Assembly (NCBI GenBank): GCA_947650285.1 | Contig: CANTFL010000073.1 | Location: forward strand, 285,753 to 349,752 | Direction: 5' to 3' | DNA length: 64,000 nt | Source of the DNA: Hyaloperonospora brassicae | Lineage: Eukaryota > Oomycota > Peronosporomycetes > Peronosporales > Peronosporaceae | In this document: positions 56,457 to 64,000 of the stretch, piece by piece | How the letters are laid out: each line of letters begins with the position of its first letter | Position numbering within the stretch: position 1 is the first letter of the stretch | Notes under the pieces: model-generated | What the model saw: only the letters and a program-made list of their open reading frames with translations | What the model was told of the DNA's origin: nothing | Databases searched by the model: none | Program-made: the position numbers and the translations under genes

Positions 56457-58030
56457 ATGTCAATACGGGGTGACCCAAATACGACACATTCTGCTACTGT
56501 GCCAGTATCTGCGGCTGACGACTCATCGTCGGCTGCTCGTTCTCTGCCTGCAGCAAGTTTTGCTGCAGGCGCACGTGGTATCGCCCTTCATGCATACAGT
56601 GTCCCCGTGTTTGGGGCCAGCTACTCTGCGATTCATATGTGTGTGATTCGGGAAAACCTTCAGAGGCATCGCGCTCACATGTGATGCCTCGTTCTTCAAG
56701 AGACCTGCAGAACGAACGGAGTCGTGACATGCGTCACAGTCTTTTCGGCAGCGATGATGAGTCCAGTGATGAGCATAATGACTCATCACAACATTCAACT
56801 CGTGCGCCTTCGCACGAGCGCGTCAAAAATAGAGCAAGCCGTCGTTATAATGAAGACCGTGGTATCGGCAAAGGAGCTACGCCGAAGCGTGATGAGCTGA
56901 AGCCGTGGCGTTTTCCTGAACACCACATCAATAACTTGTCTCACGAGACAAGTCAACACCATCGAATTCCCTTCTTCAATTCTAGTGAGCTTCATGGTCT
57001 GAGTTCCAGCGCTAAAAACGTTTGCGCTGATGAAAAGTTTAATTCTAATTGCTTCTTCAAGCATCGATGGTACCATGACAACCAAAAGCGCGACAAGGCC
57101 TCGCTTTTGGCGGCGTGGAACGAGTTCGTCCGAAACGTCAAGAATCTCCGGCAGAGAAGGATGACTCGAAAAACACGAATCAGTACACATCAAGTTTAAA
57201 AAGCGAACGCCAACCATTGCAAGGTACCGGCTGCATCGTTTGTCGCGTGAGGCATGAATTCCTTGTTCCAATTGAGGTGACCCTTGTGCTAGTTGTATTG
57301 ACAACTCGCAACGTGCACATAGGGCGCACTGGGAAAGGGCATTCATCTCGGCTACGATGCGGGACGCGATTGCAAACTTGCAATCCGTCCACAAGCGCTT
57401 GAAGCGCGTGTTTACCGATGGGCCCTCGGATTAATAGGATGAGGCTTGTTGTACTGGCGGACGCGACCCTCAACATCAGCCATCAGCTGGGATCGAGTTT
57501 TCCAGCTGTCATACGATGGTGGATACCCCCGCCAGCGGACAAGGTAACTTGTCCGTTTCCCGTTCTTCACGCGGTGGCTCAAGATACGCCCCACCTGAAA
57601 GCGTCGACCACCGTGGGAATCCAACAGTGGCTTCAATGGTGGTGGAAAGACAATGTACGGCTCAGATGCCAGGCCTGCATGATGATTTGGGTAACAATGA
57701 ACGTTACCTGACCGAGTTGAGGGAGTACTTCAATTACGAGTACGATCTTCGGCACGACTTGCTGACGACCGTACGACGTCTCCGTAATGATTGGTAAAGG
57801 GACCGATCGGATTTCGCGTTCGAATAGCTCAAAAACGAGCGCGAGAAGAGTCACTTGCGCGACGAGCTTGAGTCGGATCGTCGCAAGACTGCGTTGCTGA
57901 AGGACCAACTTGAGAGTTTGGTCCGTGATCACAAGAATCTGTGTATATTATTGAGCGTGGTGGCTATCTCCATTCTTTGAAGAGGCATCATACTGATAGT
58001 ACGGACAGAGACAACCAACATAGAACATAG
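56457..58030 (+). pseudogene. Antisense gene (aORF) of element F, broken
   Basis: Starts at ATG 56457 (MSIRGD, matching MSMRGD of D). Long frame 56639-57199: SGKPSEASRSHVMPRSSRDL, RHSLFGSDDESS, KRDELKPWRFPEHHINNLSH, IPFFNSSELHGLSSSAKN, HRWYHDNQKRDKASLLAAWN. Then broken frames: GDPCASCIDNSQRAHRA (about 57284), MRDAIANLQSVHKRLKRVFT (about 57359), RYAPPESVDHRGN, and a diverged coiled coil (YLTELREYFNYEYDLRHDLL; LESLVRDHKNL) ending IERGGYLH with TAG 58028-58030. The central domain and Cys motif are conserved with D, the coiled coil less so. Confidence 0.68.
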
Positions 58031-58800
58031 GGGACGTGCGCATCATACGAGGCAGCTCAATCGTGTACGCATTGCCCTTGCGGTGCAACACACGAAAGAG
58101 ACCAATGTATTTTGGCAGTAGTTTACTACTGCCGAAATCCGTGACTGCATATCCAGGTAAGTCTTTCGTAGACAGCAACACTAGGTCGTTAACCTTAATT
58201 GAAAGAACATTAACCCTTCCATTCTTGTCTGCGTTCCGTGGTTGGAGGTCCACCGCATTTGCGATGGAGTCCTAAACAAAACGGACTACCGCATATCGAG
58301 TCAGCAGGAAGTTCTCTGCTGACTCTTTGTTTTGTCTTTCAGTGCGCTTCGTGCGCACTGCTAAGAGATTGCTCCCTTCTTCATCGAGATTTTCCTCTTC
58401 CTCTCTGGCATAATCGTTGAAGATGCTGAATATTCCAGCATCGTCACCTCTGTCTGGTGTACCAGCAGCGTCATTGCTACTGCTAAGGTCAATTGCGTCG
58501 ATGTCGACATTATCGACATCGATATCGAACGTATCGGCATTTGCGATGATACGTGATAAGCAAGAGCCAAAACGGTTTTTGCTTGAGCGAGTTCCCCCCC
58601 TCTTAACCCTGCGTCCCTGTATGAGGGCGGGAATACGTGGTTGGCGTAAGACATTCAAGTAGAGCGGTGCATGCGTCGTGGACGCATGCAAGGAGTTGTT
58701 GATGGCGACTTCGACTATTGGAAAGAACTTAATCGAACTCGGAAAGGAGTGCACGTGCCCTCGAAGCATCTCCTCGAGGAAACGGTTTTCACGTTCTGTC
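57412..58800 (-). pseudogene. Pol C-terminus of element F with chromodomain
   Basis: Acidic insert and helical stretch (58272-58769: TKRTERQNKESAENFLLTRY), GPF-like KYIGLFRVLHRKGNAYTIELP (57948-58253; G-L-F instead of G-P-F), and chromodomain 57412-57636 (RRFQVGRILSH, SYLVRWRGYPPSYDSWKTR) with a stop at the same place as D. Frames broken between modules. Confidence 0.8.
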
Positions 58801-59558
58801 TTACCATCTGTTTCGGATGTCAGAGGTGGACATCTTCAATCCTGTTATCAAATTGCGGAATACAAATTGCCAAAACTGGGTCACGGTCGGATACGAGTTC
58901 ACGGGGTAACCCGTGAAGTCGAAATTCGTGTCGATAAAGACACGAGCACATCCCTGATTCGTGATTGACTCGGGTACCGCAGCAAGATGCACCATCTTGC
59001 TGAACCGATCGACGAACACAAGAATGCCACTATTCTTGTGAGTGTCTTCGGGAAATTCGAAGACAAATTTCATAAAACCGGACTTCTAACACTCTGCCGA
59101 TACCGAAGAAGATTGCAACGGTGCACGGGATAAGGTACTAGGATTCACGCGTAGGCAGACCTCGCAAGAACGAATATACTTGCAGACAAAAGGATACTGT
59201 CGAGGACAGTAAAAGGCACGACTACCGTGAGGTAAGTCTTTTCCTTACCTCGATTCCCGCCTGGTGGCGCGTCGTGACATTTGAACATGATGCGCAGGCG
59301 CAAATCATAACGAGTGGGAACGACGACACGAGGAGTGTAGCCGACAACTACTGTGTAGAATAGCAGACCATCGCGAGTTGTAGACCGATCCGAAGAGGAA
59401 CAGTATAGAGCCGGCAAATCCGACAAGGATTTCCGAGATGGGTTCCCAAGGTGACCATTTAAAACGGAGGAGATTCGTGTCTCTTGCGTGAACTCCCGCA
59501 CGTCGTCGAGTAAAGACGACGACGGCGCACTGATTGACAGCGCCGCAATATGAGGCAA
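58801..59558 (-). pseudogene. Integrase, element F
   Basis: HHCC first half KCHDAPPGGNRG (second His replaced by Asn) at about 59260-59300, VNQRV-like remnants, core KFVFEFPEDTHKNSGILVFVD at 59073 onward and [11 protein letters not shown] near 58900; the DDE core is broken and the third catalytic region is frame-shifted. Confidence 0.72.
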
Positions 59559-59559
59559 G

Positions 59560-61096
59560 GCCTCACTGTTGACTCGTATAGTCGGCTCGAAATCGGGCAG
59601 ATGTGATAGCGCATCAGCGACGACGTAAAGTCATCCTGGTTTGTACTCCACGTAGAAATTGTACTTCTCGTAGAAAAACAACCACCTCGCCAGTCTTTGC
59701 GAGAGGTAAGGACTGTTTACGGCCGTGCGTAGTGACGCATGGTCCGTATGGACGATGAACTGTCCATCTTCCAAGAGATAGACGCGAAACTTAGCCAGTG
59801 CATACTTCATGGCAAGGCTTTAATTGCCATACACTGGGTAATTGCGTTTGGCTGGTTGCAGCTGACGCAGTTGATAGCAGATGACGCGCTCCGCGCCGTC
59901 TGTGTCTTACTGCATCAACACACAGCCGATTACAAAACTGCTGGCGTCACAGACCATATGCGATGGTATGTTCTGATCTGCAATCGCCAAGATACGCGAT
60001 TGTATCAAGCCTTTATTGATGCTTTCAAAGGAACGCTGACAATCAGTGTTTCATTTCACATTTAACTTGAGCAAGCGTGAAAGGTGAACAGTCATCTCGG
60101 CGTAGTTGCGCGAGTAATTGTGCAAGTACGCCGCTATATGAAGTAAGTTTCGCGTTCCCTTGACATTTACTGGCACAGGCCAGTCGGTGATCGCTTTGAT
60201 CTTTCCGGGATCAGAAATTACTCCGTGTTTACCCACAATGCTTCCAAGAAGGGGTATTTCGCTAGCCGCGAATATACACTTCGTGAGGTTGGCATACAAC
60301 TTATCCTTGCGCATAGGTTGAAGAACCCGACAAACGTGAGTTCTGTGAGCTCAAACGTCCGTCTTCCCATCCATATCTCTGATATGGGCGAACACATCGT
60401 CAAAGTAACAAGTTGCGAAATATCGGACCGGTCGCAACAGATTCGTAACACTTTTTTGCATGTTGCAGGGGCGTTACTCAGCCCCTGTGGCATCACTAGC
60501 CACTCCCACAGCATCCCGCTGGGGGTATTCACTGCCGTGAACGGGATGTCCCGTTCACGCATGAGGATCTGATAGAATCCATCCATCAGATCCATGGACG
60601 AAAAGATGGTACTCTTTGACATACCATCTATGATTACGTCCTTCCTCGGTATCGGCGTCTGAGCCGGTACCATTCCAGCATTCAACTTGTTAAATGCGTT
60701 CACTATCCGCCACCCTCCTGTGGCCTTTCGCACACAGGAGGTCGGAGAGCTGTGAGGAGAAGTTGATTTCCTCACATGGCCCGCTGCTAAGCGATCGGCA
60801 AAGAACTTGTCGATCGCTTGCACCTGTTCACGATGCAGTGGCCACTGCTCCATGACACAGTACTTTGAGCCCAATTTGAGCTCGATCTCATGTCGAGTGT
60901 ATTTGTCCTTAGGCAACTTGCAAGGCACGGATCTAGGGAATTCGTCCTTGAATTCGATCGAATCCTTATACAAAGGATTTGCCTGAAGCGACTTCCAGGA
61001 TTGAGATTTATGCCTCCCAATTTGATCCTTCTTTTCGATGACGCTTTCGTCTATCGATGAACTGCTGAGAACCCGTTCGGTATTAGTAAAAACCAT
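59560..61096 (-). pseudogene. RT and RNase H, element F
   Basis: RT frame 61096 to about 60450: CKLPKDKYTRHEIEL, WRIVNAFNKLNAGM, SSMDLMDGFYQILM, MPQGLSNAPATC, then a frameshift so that the YFDD box (plus about 60390-60405) lies in another frame; thumb at 60314-60051. RNase H remnants at 59560-59950 (IGCVLMQ with TGT Cys, KYALAKFRVYLL). Confidence 0.82.
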
Positions 61097-61126
61097 TTCC
61101 GATCGAATATCGATGAAGTACTCGTC

Positions 61127-61905
61127 TTACGCGACGAGTACACATATTTGCTTGGATTTGCCACTGCGCAGATCACGCGAGAACCGTTTCGGTTCTAGCG
61201 CTGGTAATTGAGTTATTTCTGAAGTTAACTTCGGAGGCACAACCAAATCAATCTTGTAAGTGCCTAAGCTGTATCCGTCATTAACCAAGACATTCACTGT
61301 CTCGCTTATGCCTGGAAAATCCCATACACAGGATCCGAAGATCTTTTTTCTCAATGTAGTGAACATCTACACTGTGTTATTGTAAAGTCGTGCTAACGAC
61401 CGTACCGCAAGTGAGGCCATCGCACTCACTCGCAGTACACCCACACGAATTTGGGCGTTCCAAGATATTCTTCAGATGGTCATTTGATGAACAAGTTTCA
61501 GGCATTGTTACCGATCGATGCTGCCATCTCACGCTTGGTTTATATCTCCTAATCAAAGATAGTCATAGGATGACATCAAACTTGTCATCTTGGTCCAGTA
61601 CGATGAAATCATCATCGTTCTCGTGTTTCAACGCATACTGTATTCCGACTACGCGTTTCTTTACAGTGATCGATTCGCCTGTCGCTAGGCGCACCGTCAT
61701 TCTCGTTGGAGGGATCTCTAGCTCCACGAAGCTAACACTTCCAACCTCTAGTGACTGGCGACGAACAAAGTTGTTCGACGCCCCACTTTCAACTAGGGCG
61801 CGAAGTGACAAGTCCTTTGTCACTTCCAATGTCAATGTGATGAGAGACACCTCATCACCAGTTGCAGAGACCCACAGAGACGTTATGTCGGGAGCAACCT
61901 TCGTC
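61127..61905 (-). pseudogene. Protease and linker, element F
   Basis: The protease site reads ALVESGASNNFVRRQ: the catalytic Asp is Glu, so it is inactive as read. RMTVRLATGESITVKKR and DQDDKFDVIL follow. The linker is truncated: the segment corresponding to D 32270-32590 is missing, as in B. Confidence 0.8.
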
Positions 61906-61957
61906 TAGAGATTTTTACATTCTGTCAATGTTGCCGGATCAGTAGGGCGCTCCGCCC

Positions 61958-62992
61958 CTACTGACCCCGACTATTTTTATGGTCCGCCTCGCTGAGGTTC
62001 TGAGCGGGGATACTGCATTCGTATGCATAGTGTCCCAATTTATGACAGCGATTGCATCTCAACAATCGCTTGTCATTCACAGGGCCAGTTTTCTTGCTCT
62101 CGACATACCAGAGGTCAATTCGTTCTAGGTATCCGACCGTCGATCGTCTCTGTGGACGATTGGCGGCCAGCGTAGTGTGATCCTGTCTCACACTAAGGTC
62201 TTCCTGCTCCGCAGCGTAGATCGCTCCGGAGAGCGTCTTGACCTCCCCGCGAAACAGGTGGTCCCTGACAATACCATCTGCATGACTTTGAATAAATATT
62301 GTGATCTATACAAACTAACTCACAGGGTTCACGACCATGCAACTTTCAAGGTAGCGTACATGCTGAGCGTAAGCGTAAACCTTACGCTTACCCTGTTTGA
62401 TCTCGAGGAGCTCAGAGAGAGTCCTGAACTCTGCTCTGGGAGGCTCAAACGTCTCACTGAGCAGGGTCTTGAAGATGTCTAACGACCCAAACACGTTCGT
62501 TTCGTGTAACTTGAGATTCAGGTCCCAATTCCTGGCGCCCCCTGCCAAGCACGACTGAGCAAATGCGACTTGCATTCTCTCATCGTCGATGCGACGGGTC
62601 TCGATGGCACCATCTATCTCTATGAACCATTTCAGCAGAGATTCTTCCTCGACTCCCCAATACTTTAAGATATCTAGCTTTACAGATTCCCGTTGACGCT
62701 CACGCGTCGACTTGGCGGACTGAGACTGTTGTTGTCTCAGTATTTCAGCCCGCTGGTGATCTTGTTGTTGCAACAAGGTCACCTGCGCTCGCGACTCATC
62801 AAGTTCTCGTTGCAAGAACTTTATAATGACAGAAGGCTGCTGGACTCTATCCCTTGTAGATAGCATGGCCCAGATAGCCTCTTCGCCATCGGTCGAACTC
62901 ATTCGTTCGATCGCACTCCATTCGACGTCGCTCAAATGGGAGTAGCTTTCACGAGTTCCGTGAAATCTGTCGCCTTCGACTTCGTCCAACAT
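61958..62992 (-). pseudogene. gag: Gag, element F
   Basis: ATG 62992 (MLDEVEGDRFHGTRESYSHL), coiled-coil-like N-terminus (LLQQQDHQRAEILRQQQSQS), capsid core (KYWGVEEESLLKWFIEIDGA), frame broken at about 62315, then C-terminal part 62191-61958 with knuckle CNRCHKLGHYAYEC. The frameshift heptamer is changed to T AAA AAT and the stem-loop TCAGTAGGG/CCCTACTGA survives (61938-61965). Confidence 0.83.
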
Positions 62993-63049
62993 TTTTATGT
63001 CGGGCGATGAGAGTGTGGTCCTTGGGCGGGCTACAAAGTGCTACCAGGT

Positions 63050-63490
63050 GTAACGAGGCACCGATTACTCCGTACTGGTCAGCCAGTACGAAGTTTACTA
63101 TCACTGACTGCAGTGGAGGTCAGTGCTCAGCGAGGTATAGGATTACACAGAGGAAGATAGAACGACTAAGGCACAGACTCTAGTCGTGGTAAAAGTAAAA
63201 CTCTCCCTAAGTAATAAAGTCCTATAACTCTTGTGTCTCTGTTTGTCCTGACTTAATTATACTAATATAACTAAACGTATGATGACTTCTACTCACCACC
63301 CATTACGCGCTTCTAGCAGCAATTGGTGGGTTGATATCATCACGATATCAACCAATGAGTAGTGGACCCTTTGGTCATCACAAGAAAATTACCATGCTTT
63401 GTGATATTGTTGAAAGAGTGTTCAACGTAATATTCGTCATTGTGATTTTATCCTTAATGACAATTTCATGTAACGGGCTGCCCCGTTACA
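63050..63490 (-). repeat. 5' LTR of element F
   Basis: 441 bp, TGTAACGAGG to GCCCCGTTACA. Near-identical to the 3' LTR except for its first 60 bp, where a hairpin GTACTGG/CCAGTAC (63078-63100) is present here and absent from the other copy. Confidence 0.92.
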
Positions 63491-63495
63491 GCGCG

Positions 63496-63570
63496 GTTAT
63501 CAATCCACATACCTCACGGTCCCAGTGCCAGTGCTTATCCAATCGGCCACCAGGGTCGGTCATTACCCGA
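63496..63570. repeat. Host segment similar to 38303-38358
   Basis: About 55 bp around CCACATACCTC, CCAGTGC and AATCGGCCACC align with the region downstream of the disrupted host gene, about 80% by eye. Confidence 0.45.
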
Positions 63571-63812
63571 ATTACCAATCCATCATCATCTCGTGGCAGG
63601 TACTCTAGCGAATGTTAGATTCGACAAAATGCATAAGAAATGGTTCACATAACATCCTGACAGGCGTGCAGGAAGGTTTGGGTGAATAAACCTGTGATAC
63701 TCTCGTCTACTTGCTCCGTAGACGTTGTGACTTTCGATAACTGCGTAGTGGTAGCATTGATAGCAGTTTATGCTGATGGTGGGATGATCCGTGCCGCAAG
63801 ACTCGAGTGTTC

Positions 63813-64000
63813 TTAAAATAGCCATTTCACGTTGTCTTCCACGGAAGATACAAGATCACGTACAAGATTACCGAACTTTACGCAGCGCATATCTACAAAC
63901 ACTCGATTGGCGCGTAGTTGGACGACATGGAGCAAAAAATTGTTGAACCCAAAGGTGTTTTCAGATGCACAAGTGATAGCAAATTTGCCCTCGTACACAA
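63813..64000 (-). CDS. Partial host ORF at the window edge
   Basis: A minus frame open from the window end to a stop at 63813 (GKFAITCASENTFGFNNFLL, VVQLRANRVFVDMRCVKFGN, LVRDLVSSVEDNVKWLF). Amino-acid composition is protein-like. Upstream part outside the window; not recognised. 63571-63812 holds nothing convincing. Confidence 0.35.
   Translation of the reverse strand, partial: VYEGKFAITCASENTFGFNNFLLHVVQLRANRVFVDMRCVKFGNLVRDLVSSVEDNVKWLF

Larger units (their letters stand above)
55908..63490 (-). mobile_element. Element F: Ty3/gypsy chromovirus (family 1), diverged and broken
   Basis: Complete minus-strand element with perfect TSD GCGCG (55903-55907 and 63491-63495). LTRs 55908-56331 and 63050-63490, PBS at 63032-63047. 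Order as in D: gag, protease, linker, RT, RNase H, integrase, GPF, chromodomain and a plus-strand antisense gene next to the 3' LTR. The most diverged family 1 copy here and therefore the most useful for comparing hairpins. Multiple frame breaks. Confidence 0.94.

Overview
The window looks like a gene-poor, repeat-rich part of an oomycete genome, most likely a downy mildew or Phytophthora relative. The basis is inference: abundant Ty3/gypsy chromodomain retrotransposons, long AT-rich gene-free stretches, and a secreted protein on the minus strand (39950-40465) with a signal peptide followed by QRLR and GDER, a layout like downy-mildew RXLR/QXLR effectors. Nothing bacterial or phage-like is visible.

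Layout. 1-5297: right-hand part of a minus-strand gypsy element (A). 5298-8290: AT-rich relics. 8291-16198: element B (minus, both LTRs). 16199-21327: an unclassified repeat family in inverted copies (X1, X2), an old gypsy relic and a stray LTR. 21328-29090: element C (minus, a second gypsy lineage, perfect TSD TCAGG). 29471-30067 and 38052-38214: two halves of a host gene split by element D (30068-38051, plus strand, the best-preserved copy). 38215-43069: GC-rich host DNA with the effector-like gene and a probable terminal exon. 43070-44165: repeat X3. 44166-55907: LTR relic, about 9 kb of AT-rich DNA without genes, and a GATC-rich retroelement-like block. 55908-63490: element F (minus, TSD GCGCG). 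63491-64000: host flank with a partial ORF.

A, B, D and F form family 1: LTR, PBS, Gag with a CCHC knuckle, a -1 frameshift signal, protease, a long linker, RT, RNase H, integrase, an acidic insert, a GPF module, a chromodomain, then LTR. Every copy carries disabling mutations; D is nearest to intact.

Three things stand out. (1) Family 1 DNA, coding and LTR alike, is tiled almost end to end with short perfect hairpins (arms of 7-12 bp, roughly one every 25-40 bp), and some arms covary between copies; lineage C coding DNA lacks this. (2) Family 1 carries a large antisense gene between the 3' LTR and pol, overlapping the chromodomain end of pol by about 630 bp in D; it encodes an acidic N-terminus, a C-x6-C-x2-C motif and a C-terminal coiled coil and is recognisable in B, D and F. 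Lineage C has an antisense ORF of different sequence in the same place, also ending in a coiled coil. (3) Both lineages have in-phase -1 slippery heptamers just before the gag stop (A AAA AAT in A and D, with a 9-bp stem-loop; G GGA AAC in C).
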